Shown here: piece by piece, positions 9,635 to 17,974 of the stretch
How the letters are laid out: each line of letters opens with the position of its first letter
Numbering within the stretch: the first letter of the stretch is position 1
Assembly (NCBI RefSeq): GCF_024347475.1
Contig: NZ_AP025487.1
Span: 1,550,001-1,614,000 of the forward strand
Source of the DNA: Vibrio fortis
Lineage (GTDB): Bacteria; Pseudomonadota; Gammaproteobacteria; Enterobacterales; Vibrionaceae
Direction: 5' to 3'
Length of the DNA stretch: 64,000 nt
Notes under the pieces: generated by a model
What the model saw: the letters and a program-made list of their open reading frames with translations, nothing else
Told to the model about the DNA's origin: nothing
The model's database searches: none
Translations under genes and position numbers: made by a program

Positions 9635-10276
9635 TTAATTCACCATTTTCTCAACACTTGCTTGTTTCTCACCCAAGTGGACACTAAAGCGACGAACAAA
9701 CTGTTCCACCACATCCGCTTGAGCAGGGATTGGGAATACGCCATCTAAGCCAGCATCATCAATCTGATTGAATGGTGCGTCGTACAACTGTTCAATATCA
9801 ACGCTTCCGTAGCGGCAAAGGTGATTTTTGAGCATAACGATAAAGCGTTGCTGCTTTGAATTCAGATGCGCACCCAATCGCTTAACAAGAACTGTGAACT
9901 CACCTTCGATGGATGTTGCATCCAACCCTATAATTGTGCGCATAATTTGATCGAGCCCAGCGGTGGATTCTGGGAAGAACGCTTTTAAGTAACAAAGCTG
10001 CGGGCCCTGCTCCCTCTCTATGAAAAAGTCGTCTAACCATGCTAGTTCAGCTTCATTGACTCTTTCTCCTTTTCTAAGGCTTACAAGAGTTGGGTGGTAA
10101 GAAAAGTTCTCTTGGATTGCATGAAGCAAATCAGATTTAAATTGTTCAAAATTGATTTTAGTCGACTTTGTTTCGACACTGTAACATGCATGTTCTTCTC
10201 GTATTTCCACGACCTTAGTGTTAACAACTTTTTTCACTCCCGCTTGCGCTAAAAGCTCTTTATCTTCTTTATTCAT
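9635..10276 (-). CDS. Free-standing copy of the HsdR C-terminal (EcoEI_R_C type) domain
   Basis: Protein of 213 residues. From about residue 100 to the end it matches the C-terminus of the HsdR encoded 1.2 kb upstream almost residue for residue: FFPESTAGLDQI, EGEFT, then LKNHLCRYGSVDIEQLYDAP and on through QFVRRFSV. The first 60 residues are unrelated or strongly diverged, and the middle (about 60-100) matches weakly. In type I enzymes this helical domain docks HsdR onto the methyltransferase. A free copy could compete with or modulate that docking; this is inference, and there is no helicase or nuclease motif in this protein. The start overlaps the membrane-protein stop (ATGA), placing it firmly in the operon. 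It could also be a decaying duplicate, but the reading frame is intact and translationally coupled. Confidence 0.85.
   Translation of the reverse strand: MNKEDKELLAQAGVKKVVNTKVVEIREEHACYSVETKSTKINFEQFKSDLLHAIQENFSYHPTLVSLRKGERVNEAELAWLDDFFIEREQGPQLCYLKAFFPESTAGLDQIMRTIIGLDATSIEGEFTVLVKRLGAHLNSKQQRFIVMLKNHLCRYGSVDIEQLYDAPFNQIDDAGLDGVFPIPAQADVVEQFVRRFSVHLGEKQASVEKMVN
9681..9982. repeat. Copy A of a ~300-base direct repeat (HsdR C-terminal coding region)
   Basis: About 300 bases match 10882-11183 at a constant offset of 1,201. The first 160 bases are nearly identical and the similarity fades toward the far end. It encodes the shared HsdR C-terminal domain. Confidence 0.9.
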
Positions 10277-10842
10277 GCTTTACCTACAACTTCTACAGAT
10301 ATCGCTTTTCGTGGCGAGGAACTGTCTATATCTAAACCGATAAAAATAGCACCTGATAGAACAAATGCTATTAACGCGATGTTGAACCTTTTTGTGAAAC
10401 TAACCATGAGTTGTTGTCGCTTTAAGTTCACTTGATGGTTTGACTCGGACGCAGCTACAACAGATTCAATGATTAAAGACCGCCAAAGTACGTCAACTTT
10501 ATCTGGCATGGTCTCTCCATAGGCATCAATTAAGACTTGTCTTTGGTCTTCATACTGCATCGCATTTGCTAAATATGTATATTCATTTCCCCAAAACACT
10601 CTGTACGCACAGATCGCGGCTGAAAGCATACCAACAAACGACAGAAGCAGAGATAGCGAGAATAAAGCAAGAACATACATGTTCAAGTTGATTTCCATCG
10701 TCTTCAGCATGTAAAGCAGAATTGAAGATACGGTAAGTAACACAGCAAAGCGCAATTGAGCTTGCTGCGTTATTTTTTCTTTTTTGTCTAACTCAAGGCG
10801 ATATAGCTCTTGATAGAAATCAAGAGCAAGTTCATTTTTCAT
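10273..10842 (-). CDS. Small membrane protein inside the restriction operon
   Basis: Protein of 189 residues, not recognised. A charged N-terminal helix (about 8-30) is followed by a hydrophobic hairpin (about 31-46 and 55-79). A soluble middle with LANAMQYEDQRQVLIDAYGE comes next, then a third hydrophobic segment (about 154-171). The layout, with a helix pair next to a cytoplasmic helical part, resembles SLATT-type two-helix effector proteins of conflict systems, but no signature confirms this. Its start overlaps the hsdR stop and its stop overlaps the start of the HsdR C-terminal copy, both by 4 bases. It is therefore translated as part of the restriction operon. A link between DNA restriction and the membrane is suggested by position only. 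Confidence 0.7.
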   Translation of the reverse strand: MKNELALDFYQELYRLELDKKEKITQQAQLRFAVLLTVSSILLYMLKTMEINLNMYVLALFSLSLLLSFVGMLSAAICAYRVFWGNEYTYLANAMQYEDQRQVLIDAYGETMPDKVDVLWRSLIIESVVAASESNHQVNLKRQQLMVSFTKRFNIALIAFVLSGAIFIGLDIDSSSPRKAISVEVVGKA

Positions 10843-13800
10843 CTAACTATGCCCACTTTTTCTTGAGTGCTTCCTAAATCTACACTAAAACGACGAACAA
10901 ACTGTTCCACCACATCCGCTTGAGCGGGGATTGGGAATACGCCATCTAAGCCAGCATCATCAATTTGATTGAATGGCGCGTCGTACAACTGTTCAATATC
11001 AACGCTACCATAGCGACAAAGGTGATTCTTAAGCATCCCGATAAAGCGTTGTTGTCTAGAGTTAAGGTGCGTATGTACTTGCTGAACAAACGCCGTAAAC
11101 TCCCCTTCAATTGCCTTTGCATCCATCCCAACAATGGTACGTAAAATCTGGTCCAACCCTGCAGTTGATTCAGGAAAGAACTCTTTCAGAACCGAAAGAT
11201 CGACACTTGGATTTTGTGTATGTACAAGCGCATTGAGGGTCTCTAAATCCGCTTCTGTTACTGATTGTCCAGCGCGTATTTTCTGTAGCACTTCATTGGA
11301 TTCAAACAATGGTGACAGCGTTTTTTCGACCTCTTGTTTATAGATTTGATAATCCACCGTCACAATATCGGTTTTTACCTCTTCTGTGTGATATTCAGCC
11401 GCATCTTCTTTCACATCCAATACCGGAGTTGGCTTAGGTGGCGTTGTCACGCCTTTATCACGCAGATGAATTACCGTTCGTAGCTCGCTTCGACAAGCTT
11501 CTAATTCCTGGTGGTCAGCATCATTCCAGAAGTTCGGCTGCTGCACTTGCTTAATCGTACTAGCCTTACTACGCACTTCGTTAAGGTGCATAGAAAGTGT
11601 GGTGACCTTGTCCATAATCGGCATCGCAACAATATCGACCTTGGAAGGTTGTTTGAGTTTAATAAGCTCAAGCTCTAAGAACTGGAGATCGAGGCGCAGA
11701 GCTTCGCTCTCACCAGTAATCGGCTTCCATTGCATTAGCGGTGCCATTGTAGAGCGCAGTAGCTCTTTGGTATCCGGAGCCATTTGGTGTAAGGCTTTCT
11801 CATCACTTAGTTGCGCTTTAATTTGCCAGTTTTCACGCACTTCGATGGTCTTGTCGTTAAGTGAATCGATATCAGCTTTGATCTGTGGGATCACCGCATC
11901 GAAGATATCCATTTCTGCACGTTTGAGTGCCTCATCAGCCAAGTTTAGCCGAGCTTCAAATACCTTTTGCGCAAGAGATTTACCTTTTGCACCATCATCT
12001 TCATCTGGGTTCATTTTGAAGTATTCAAAGTTGTTCCAGTGATCGAAGATCAAGAAATGCTTTTTATGTTCGCCTGGGCCAAACAAGTTCTCACACAAAC
12101 GAGTACCACGACCTACCATTTGCCAAAACTTCACTTTCGATTTGATAGGTTTAGCAAACACAAGGTTGATACATTCCGGAACATCAATACCGGTATCGAG
12201 CATATCGACAGATACCGCAATGGTAATTTCTTCTTTATTGCCTTCAGCACTTTTGAAGTTGTCGATCAGTTCATCTGCACGTTCGTATTTTGAGTGAATT
12301 ACTCGGCAGAAGTTGCCACCCAGATCAGGGTACATTTCGGCAAACAGATCGGCGATAAGTTCTGCGTGTTTGATGCTACGAGCAAAGATGATCGATTTAC
12401 CTGGCAATTGATTGTCGGCATCTTTAAGACCACGTTCCATCAGATTACGGATAATTTGGCGGTTGGTATCTTTGTTGAAGATCGCTTTATCAACCAGCTT
12501 TGAATCAAAATTAAGCGCATTCGGGTCGATGCCTTGATCTTCAAGCTCTGCTATCTGCTCATCAGTTAGCTCATTGCCTTTTATACCATCACGCAAGAAC
12601 TTGGTGGTATGAGAAACGACTTTAAAAGGCACGAGGTTCTCTTCTTCAATCGCTTGCTCTAATGGGTAGTTGGCCGTTGGCATTTTGTAGTCACAGCCAA
12701 ACAGCTGACTGGTCGAACGGGAGATCATCTCAACTGGCGTTGCCGTCAAGCCCACTTGCAGCGCATCAAAATACTTAAATAGCTCGCCAAACTTGTTATA
12801 GATGGAACGGTGCGATTCGTCGGCAATAATAAGGTCGAAGTGACCAACATCGAACTCTTCGAAGGTTTGCATCATGCCTGGGTAAGTTGCGATCACGATA
12901 CGCGCTTTACTCGCAAGTTCTTTTTTGCTTTTACCTTTTACGAATAACGGCTCTTTAGTGTACTCATTAAATGCATTTGCCGCTTGCTTACGTAGCTCTT
13001 TACGGTCACATAAGAACAACACTCGCTTTGCCCAACCTGCATCAAGTAGACGCTTGGCTAGCGCAATGGAAACACGCGTTTTCCCCGTACCTGTGGCTTG
13101 CACAATCAGCGCTTTACGGTGCTTATCACTAAATCGTTCACAGACACGAGTAATCGACTCCATTTGATAGAGTCGACCTGCGACTTCGGTATCAATTGGA
13201 GTGCTGTTAAGATCTTTTTTCAGCGCACGCTGCTGAATAAGGTATTGCAGGCTGTCTTTAGAGTAATAACCAAAAAGTTTGCGAGGTACGTAGCCCTGAG
13301 CGTCATCCCACAACCAGATATCATAACCATTGGTGTAGAAAATAACTGGACGTTGACCCGTTTGTTTTTCTAACGCATCAGCATAGATTTTGGCTTGCTC
13401 TTGTCCCGCTCGCGCATCCACTCGGGTTTTCTTCGCTTCAATAACCGCTAGCGGCTTGCCGTTGTCATCCCACAGTACGTAATCACAACGGCCTTTGCCT
13501 GATTGAGTTGGTTGACCTTCGACTTCGTACTCTTTTGAAACTTGCTCGGTACTCACCTCTGCCAGTGCAACATCCCAGCCTTCACTGCGCAGCTCTGAGT
13601 CAATCAGGCGTTTGCGTGTTTCCGCTTCATTGAGATCAAAGCTGTTCTTCAACTTGAGGGTGTTGCGCTTTAGCTTCTCAGCTTTGGTTTGATCAACTTC
13701 CAACTTGAGCTTACTAGCAGCCTGCTGGGCCAACAACTGGGCTTCTTTCGCCTCTTCAAGCTCTTTCAACGCCTGTGTAAGCTGCTCACTGTTCTGGGCG

Positions 13801-14285
13801 AGCTTTTGTTGTAGCTGTTTGTTTTTTCGCTTGAAATCTGCTTTAGACTCACCCTCTAGCGGGGCATTGTCAGGTTGAGAATATCGTGGACATTCTTCTT
13901 GGGAACCATCCCCATAGGCAATGAAAAGCCAACAACCAATCAGGTAGGATTCTTTGAGTAACCAGAGTGCGTCATGCTGATTGACATATCCGTCATGGGC
14001 AGCTTTGTTTCCGCCTTTGCGCACAGCATGAAATTTATCGAGAATATCTTTATGGATGATGGCAGTAAACGAAGCACTCGTTAGCTTGTCGTGAACCGAT
14101 GCATTTGGCAATACAGGTATACGTAGCTCTCGATATAGGTAACCTACAATCTTTTCGACATAGCAACGAAGTTTTACCATCGAGCTTTGAGGATCTGTCA
14201 CTGCATAAGCTTCGGCAAATGCACCCAATTCAGCCAATTCTGGCCAGTCTTTTCTTAGATGTTCAAAGTTCACTGACGTTTTCAC
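10839..14285 (-). CDS. hsdR: Type I restriction enzyme HsdR (EcoEI-like), helicase-nuclease subunit
   Basis: Motor and nuclease subunit, about 1,148 residues. The N-terminus is the DUF4145-like region of EcoEI-type HsdR (NFEHLRKDWPELAELGAFAE). A coiled coil (about 160-210) follows, then the HSDR_N nuclease with DYVLWDDNGKPLAVIEAKK (the D...ExK core). The helicase has Walker A QATGTGKTR, DESH and GLTATPV, and the C-terminus is the EcoEI_R_C domain. The start is set at GTG 14285, with AGGAGT 9 bases upstream; family alignment from memory begins at the NFEHL region. An upstream in-frame ATG at 14378 would add 31 residues of non-conserved sequence, overlap the regulator gene and read through a sigma-54 promoter, so it is rejected. 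It is the first gene of the restriction operon. Confidence 0.95.
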   Translation of the reverse strand: MKTSVNFEHLRKDWPELAELGAFAEAYAVTDPQSSMVKLRCYVEKIVGYLYRELRIPVLPNASVHDKLTSASFTAIIHKDILDKFHAVRKGGNKAAHDGYVNQHDALWLLKESYLIGCWLFIAYGDGSQEECPRYSQPDNAPLEGESKADFKRKNKQLQQKLAQNSEQLTQALKELEEAKEAQLLAQQAASKLKLEVDQTKAEKLKRNTLKLKNSFDLNEAETRKRLIDSELRSEGWDVALAEVSTEQVSKEYEVEGQPTQSGKGRCDYVLWDDNGKPLAVIEAKKTRVDARAGQEQAKIYADALEKQTGQRPVIFYTNGYDIWLWDDAQGYVPRKLFGYYSKDSLQYLIQQRALKKDLNSTPIDTEVAGRLYQMESITRVCERFSDKHRKALIVQATGTGKTRVSIALAKRLLDAGWAKRVLFLCDRKELRKQAANAFNEYTKEPLFVKGKSKKELASKARIVIATYPGMMQTFEEFDVGHFDLIIADESHRSIYNKFGELFKYFDALQVGLTATPVEMISRSTSQLFGCDYKMPTANYPLEQAIEEENLVPFKVVSHTTKFLRDGIKGNELTDEQIAELEDQGIDPNALNFDSKLVDKAIFNKDTNRQIIRNLMERGLKDADNQLPGKSIIFARSIKHAELIADLFAEMYPDLGGNFCRVIHSKYERADELIDNFKSAEGNKEEITIAVSVDMLDTGIDVPECINLVFAKPIKSKVKFWQMVGRGTRLCENLFGPGEHKKHFLIFDHWNNFEYFKMNPDEDDGAKGKSLAQKVFEARLNLADEALKRAEMDIFDAVIPQIKADIDSLNDKTIEVRENWQIKAQLSDEKALHQMAPDTKELLRSTMAPLMQWKPITGESEALRLDLQFLELELIKLKQPSKVDIVAMPIMDKVTTLSMHLNEVRSKASTIKQVQQPNFWNDADHQELEACRSELRTVIHLRDKGVTTPPKPTPVLDVKEDAAEYHTEEVKTDIVTVDYQIYKQEVEKTLSPLFESNEVLQKIRAGQSVTEADLETLNALVHTQNPSVDLSVLKEFFPESTAGLDQILRTIVGMDAKAIEGEFTAFVQQVHTHLNSRQQRFIGMLKNHLCRYGSVDIEQLYDAPFNQIDDAGLDGVFPIPAQADVVEQFVRRFSVDLGSTQEKVGIVR
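10882..11183. repeat. Copy B of a ~300-base direct repeat (3' part of hsdR)
   Basis: Partner of 9681-9982, in the same orientation and lying inside the hsdR 3' end. The two copies flank the gene for the small membrane protein. Confidence 0.9.
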
Positions 14286-14310
14286 TCTTATTGTACTCCT
14301 GACCTCAATG

Positions 14311-14326
14311 AGCAATGGGTGTGCCA
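14311..14326 (-). promoter_or_regulatory. Sigma-54 promoter of the hsdR operon
   Basis: The minus strand reads TGGCACACCCATTGCT, which fits the sigma-54 consensus TGGCAC-N5-TTGCW with the required 10 bases between GG (-24) and GC (-12). It lies between the stop of the CARF sigma-54 activator gene (14348) and the hsdR GTG (14285). Transcription would start near 14300, right at the AGGAGT ribosome binding site, giving a very short leader. Confidence 0.85.
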
Positions 14327-14347
14327 ACCCTGTTTTAGCCAACTTGC

Positions 14348-15832
14348 TTATTCTTCGATGCCTAATTTTGTCATCCAACCGCTTAACGTTTGATGGCTCT
14401 TTAGACCTAGTACTTCAGCTGCTTTGGATTTATTGTTGCGACTATACTCTAAAGCGGATTCAACCGCATCTTTCTTAATAGTATCAATGTATTGCTGTAT
14501 ATCCCCAGGTACAAAAAACTCCCCCCGAGATGATTGCCTTCTGCCTGCACTTAATACTGATGATTGAAGGTCTTCGGCAGAAATGGTAGGTGATTCGGAC
14601 CATAACACAGCGCGATTCAGTGTATTCCAAAGCTCCCTGATATTTCCGGGCCATGGATAGGATTTTGCAAAATTTATTGCATCAGTGGAAATTTTCTTAC
14701 TTTCGAACAGAGGGTGTTTGTCAGCCTGTTGATTGATATCGATCATTAGTGTTGATATTAGTTCAGGAATGTCTTCCGATCTCGCTCTAAGCGGTGGCAT
14801 TTCAATAACCCCGACGGCGAGTCGGTAGAATAAGTCTTCCCGAAAGGCTCCTTGCGATGTCATACTAAACAAGTCTTGGTGTGTTGCTGCGATAATGCGA
14901 ACATCAACAACTTTTGATTTAACGTCACCGACTCGAGTAATCTCTTTTTGTTGCAAAGCTCTAAGTAATTTAACTTGGACATTGAGTGGCAGCTCGCCTA
15001 CTTCATCTAGGAACAAGGTGCCGCCATTTGCCTGTTCAAATAACCCTGAATGATCTTTATCCGCTCCAGTAAACGCCCCTTTGACGTGACCAAATAGAAT
15101 TGAGTCCACCAAATTCTCTGGTAATGCACCACAGTTAACGGCTCTGAATGGTTTATCAGAGCGAGAGCTTGCGTTGTGAATTGCCGTTGCCATAACTTCT
15201 TTGCCAGATCCACTTTCACCCAGTACGAGTGCGGGTAAATCAGATAATGCGAGTCTGTGAGCCTTTTTCACTAGAAGCTGCATGATTTTCGACTTTGTTG
15301 TTATAGCTTCAAAAGCTGAGCTTAAATGAGGGATATCTGATGTTATAGACTGTATCGCGTTAGTGGAAGATTTGGTGTATTCCGTCGCGAAATCGACAGG
15401 TATATCAACTTCAATCAACTCACCTTTAGGCGATGTTTGTAGTAACTGGCATTTCACAATGCTTTTACCGAGCAAGACAGAAACAACCGTCATCGCTGGC
15501 GTTCCAGATGTGAGGTTCAAGTAAATATTTTCTGAGCCAGCAGAAGTCTTACTCAGCTGTTTTTGCATTACTTTGGTTATAGAGAAGTAATCTATCGGCG
15601 ACGCTAATCGAACACGCTGAATGGTCACTGAAGTTTTGGAACGCCCCACGCAAGCCAGCTTTCTCTCCAACCATTCTTTGTAATCGTACCATTCGTCTTC
15701 CCATGTACTGGCAAGGATAGTGATACTGTCTAGTGTTTTTCCTTTCAAAGCAATCGTTGCAATTGAAGCTGGTTTATCCAGCTTCATTTGATCAAGATCT
15801 GTTCTACCAAGCCAACTTATTAGAGTTGCCAT
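14348..15832 (-). CDS. CARF-domain sigma-54-dependent activator (RtcR-like architecture)
   Basis: Bacterial enhancer-binding protein of 494 residues. The N-terminus (about 1-160) looks like a CARF Rossmann fold: a first strand with [10 protein letters not shown] and the ligand-loop motif [10 protein letters not shown] (105-114) followed by a hydrophobic helix, as in RtcR and CRISPR-associated CARF proteins. The AAA+ domain has Walker A GESGSGKE (205-212), the sigma-54-contacting GAFTGA (252-257) and Walker [10 protein letters not shown] (272-280). A Fis-type helix-turn-helix closes the protein ([20 protein letters not shown]). CARF domains bind cyclic oligoadenylates or RNA-end signals, and that is the expected input here (inference). 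Its likely target is the sigma-54 promoter 22 bases past its stop, which drives hsdR. No sigma-54 site was found in front of its own gene. No RtcA/RtcB genes are nearby, so it is not the classical RNA-repair regulator. Confidence 0.88.
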   Translation of the reverse strand: MATLISWLGRTDLDQMKLDKPASIATIALKGKTLDSITILASTWEDEWYDYKEWLERKLACVGRSKTSVTIQRVRLASPIDYFSITKVMQKQLSKTSAGSENIYLNLTSGTPAMTVVSVLLGKSIVKCQLLQTSPKGELIEVDIPVDFATEYTKSSTNAIQSITSDIPHLSSAFEAITTKSKIMQLLVKKAHRLALSDLPALVLGESGSGKEVMATAIHNASSRSDKPFRAVNCGALPENLVDSILFGHVKGAFTGADKDHSGLFEQANGGTLFLDEVGELPLNVQVKLLRALQQKEITRVGDVKSKVVDVRIIAATHQDLFSMTSQGAFREDLFYRLAVGVIEMPPLRARSEDIPELISTLMIDINQQADKHPLFESKKISTDAINFAKSYPWPGNIRELWNTLNRAVLWSESPTISAEDLQSSVLSAGRRQSSRGEFFVPGDIQQYIDTIKKDAVESALEYSRNNKSKAAEVLGLKSHQTLSGWMTKLGIEE

Positions 15833-15971
15833 TTTGACGTCCGTAACTATTTTTACTTATGGGAGAGGAGTTTACCGCATTAAGCGTTGAGTTGATATTC
15901 AATTGGTATAACTACCTTGAATCTATTACGTTGAACCCATCCGCATTCTTATAATTAGCGAGTAATGGGTT

Positions 15972-17342
15972 CTACATAAAAGCTTCGATAACTTTTTGCT
16001 TAAATTCCCCTAAGCGTAAGTCGTCATATCTGTCATGGTGCAAGTGAAGAAAGTCTTGGGTTACATCTAATTTTGACCAGCTCAATTGTTCCGAAGCTTC
16101 TCTGGTTTCAATCACACTAGCATTCGATAAACTACTAGGGGTAAATCTCTGCTGCTCTTCGATCTCCTCAACTAATCTAGTAGCACTAACGATTCGAACT
16201 GAATCTGGGATATCCTGTTCAACTCTTTCCGCAAATGTGATTAAGCTTTCTTCGGCAAAGGTATATAACCAAGCTTCTTGATTACGAGAGTCATTTACTC
16301 GAAGTATCCGCCCCAGCACTTGTCTAAAATAAAGTTCAGTTTTTACTGAGCTCATGTGGCAACAAACCTGTAACCTAGGAATATCGGTTCCTTCGCTAAT
16401 CATTCCTACGCTGACTATCCACTGAATATCTGAATGTCGAAAAGAGTCAATCTCGAGCAACGGATTATTGTTTTGATAGGTTACAACGCTAGCTGATTGT
16501 CGGAAATCATCAACAAGCCGCTTCTGTATAGCTTTAGCGTGTTTTATGCTAGAAGCTACTACTAGTCCTCCAGCATTTACGGACTCCCTCCTGATCTCGG
16601 CTAACTTGCGGCAGCCACTTCTTAAGATATAATTGATAGCGTCTTCATTGTTCAAAATACTCTGATAGGATACATCTGAGTTTTTAAGACAATCTAAAAT
16701 AGAAGCAAAACTTTGCCTGTTGAGGCTGAGGTTTTCGTTGTCGATCAAGACAACTTTGGGTTTACGGCAAACAGCATCGACAACAGCCTTTTTTAATCCA
16801 TATTGATAGTCACAAATAACCGTCCCATCGGGACTAGAATACTCAGCCATTACAATTGGCAGCCTGTCTGAACGCCATGGTGTTCCCGACAGCGCTAGCG
16901 TGAATAGAGCTACTTTTTGTATCTTCAACACAATTTCAAGTCCCCAAGAATTTGCACGACCTTTTTCTTCAAATGAACAATGATGAATCTCGTCAAATAC
17001 GACTAAAACCCTATGTCTTCTAACCGTCTCTAAAAACTTTTCATCAAAGAATCGAATAGATTGGTAAGTATAGGCTCCTCCGAGAGAGCCTAAGCCACCA
17101 TTAAACGAACACCCTAATTCTCGCGAAAATGTAATTCGCATTCCTTCTGAAACCGTCAGAGAAGGAGAGAAACAGAGAACTAAATCGATTACATTTTCTT
17201 GTAAAAGCCTTTTGGCCACTTCCGCAGCCATTATGGTCTTTCCAGCGCCTGGAGTTGCTTGACAAAAAAAGTGTTTTTGTCCGTCCAAAACAAATTTTTT
17301 TATTGCTTTGTTTACACATTCAGTTTGCCATGCCCTCAACAT
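15972..17342 (-). CDS. Superfamily 2 DEAD/DEAH-type helicase
   Basis: Helicase of 456 residues. It starts MLRAWQTECVNKAI (a Q-motif-like entry typical of UvrB/RecG-like restriction helicases), with Walker A ATPGAGKT, DEIHH, the SGTPWR motif III and motif VI as FRQVLGRILR. No nuclease or other accessory domain is visible; the last 80 residues are unassigned. The start overlaps the stop of the small winged-helix gene upstream by one base (TAATG), so the two make a coupled pair. The pair is controlled by the divergent XRE-type repressor. A two-gene defence or mobile-element accessory system is a reasonable inference; no named system was recognised. Confidence 0.8.
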   Translation of the reverse strand: MLRAWQTECVNKAIKKFVLDGQKHFFCQATPGAGKTIMAAEVAKRLLQENVIDLVLCFSPSLTVSEGMRITFSRELGCSFNGGLGSLGGAYTYQSIRFFDEKFLETVRRHRVLVVFDEIHHCSFEEKGRANSWGLEIVLKIQKVALFTLALSGTPWRSDRLPIVMAEYSSPDGTVICDYQYGLKKAVVDAVCRKPKVVLIDNENLSLNRQSFASILDCLKNSDVSYQSILNNEDAINYILRSGCRKLAEIRRESVNAGGLVVASSIKHAKAIQKRLVDDFRQSASVVTYQNNNPLLEIDSFRHSDIQWIVSVGMISEGTDIPRLQVCCHMSSVKTELYFRQVLGRILRVNDSRNQEAWLYTFAEESLITFAERVEQDIPDSVRIVSATRLVEEIEEQQRFTPSSLSNASVIETREASEQLSWSKLDVTQDFLHLHHDRYDDLRLGEFKQKVIEAFM

Positions 17343-17875
17343 TATTGAGCCCTACCTTGTACGACTTGAATCCACTTTGCTAGAGCATTGATTCTTCCCA
17401 TTTGTTTAGCCGAGTGCTCTCTGGCGCGTTCGAACAATGGCAACAGTTCTTGCTTATACTTTGGAAACCTATTAAATAATGACTGATATTCCTCTATTTC
17501 AGCTAAAGTTATAGCTAGGTCTCCTTCATACTGTTTCTTTTCTCGGATCAATATTTTTATACAGGGAGGGCTGACGTTCTCATTTCGCACCTTTTTTTTC
17601 GCCAAATTTCTAGTTTTAGGTTCGACTGAAAGCCCCCTAAAAGAACTGGTTACGTTGTAGCGTTTTTGTCTGTGATTTCCAGTTACGGAAAGCCAACCTT
17701 TGTTTACAAAAGCAAGAATTTGCCTGTAGATGTATTTTCTGGCATCTCCTTTACTTAGAGTGCTTCCCTTTTCACTTAGTAAAGCGTCCCTAGCATCTAT
17801 AACAGAGAAGTTGTTCATCTCCTTTTCGATCAATAGATTAAACATGCAGGAATTAATTTTAGTCAGATTTTTCAT
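17342..17875 (-). CDS. Small winged-helix / coiled-coil protein, partner of the helicase
   Basis: Protein of 177 residues, family not recognised. The N-terminal part (about 8-80) reads like a winged helix, with a FSVIDARDALL recognition-type region and a GWLSVTGNHRQKRYNVT wing. A basic linker (about 85-105) is followed by a long amphipathic coiled coil (about 110-170). It could be a DNA-binding specificity partner for the helicase or a transcriptional regulator. It is the first gene after the operator region at 17897-17945. Confidence 0.65.
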   Translation of the reverse strand: MKNLTKINSCMFNLLIEKEMNNFSVIDARDALLSEKGSTLSKGDARKYIYRQILAFVNKGWLSVTGNHRQKRYNVTSSFRGLSVEPKTRNLAKKKVRNENVSPPCIKILIREKKQYEGDLAITLAEIEEYQSLFNRFPKYKQELLPLFERAREHSAKQMGRINALAKWIQVVQGRAQ

Positions 17876-17896
17876 TGGTTATGCACAGCGTTAAAA

Positions 17897-17945
17897 CTTA
17901 GGATTGCTAAGTATACAAAAATCAGTAAAACTTAGACAATCTAAG
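17897..17945 (-). promoter_or_regulatory. Leftward promoter covered by two CTTAG-N5-CTAAG operators
   Basis: Two 15-base inverted repeats, CTTAGGATTGCTAAG (17897-17911) and CTTAGACAATCTAAG (17931-17945), share arms CTTAG/CTAAG and are 34 bases apart. On the minus strand a promoter fits between them: -35 TTGTCT (17939-17934, inside the second operator), an 18-base spacer, and -10 TATACT (17915-17910, overlapping the first operator). A further TCTAAG half-site lies at the start of the divergent XRE gene (about 17970). This is a classical repressor arrangement. Confidence 0.75.
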
Positions 17946-17974
17946 TTATCTAAAGGTCTACAAGAAATGTCTAA

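Noticed and set aside
12294..13373. Open frames on the plus strand inside hsdR
   Set aside because: They are opposite-strand shadows of a strongly coding gene, with no ribosome binding sites or recognisable domains.
14286..14378. Longer hsdR start at ATG 14378
   Set aside because: It would overlap the activator gene, read through a sigma-54 promoter and add 31 residues that look non-conserved. GTG 14285 has AGGAGT at good spacing.
14348..15832. Classical RtcR of the RNA repair operon
   Set aside because: The architecture fits, but no rtcA or rtcB lies nearby, and the sigma-54 site is in front of hsdR.
15833..15971. A sigma-54 promoter for the CARF activator gene itself
   Set aside because: No GG-N10-GC pair with acceptable flanks was found on the minus strand.
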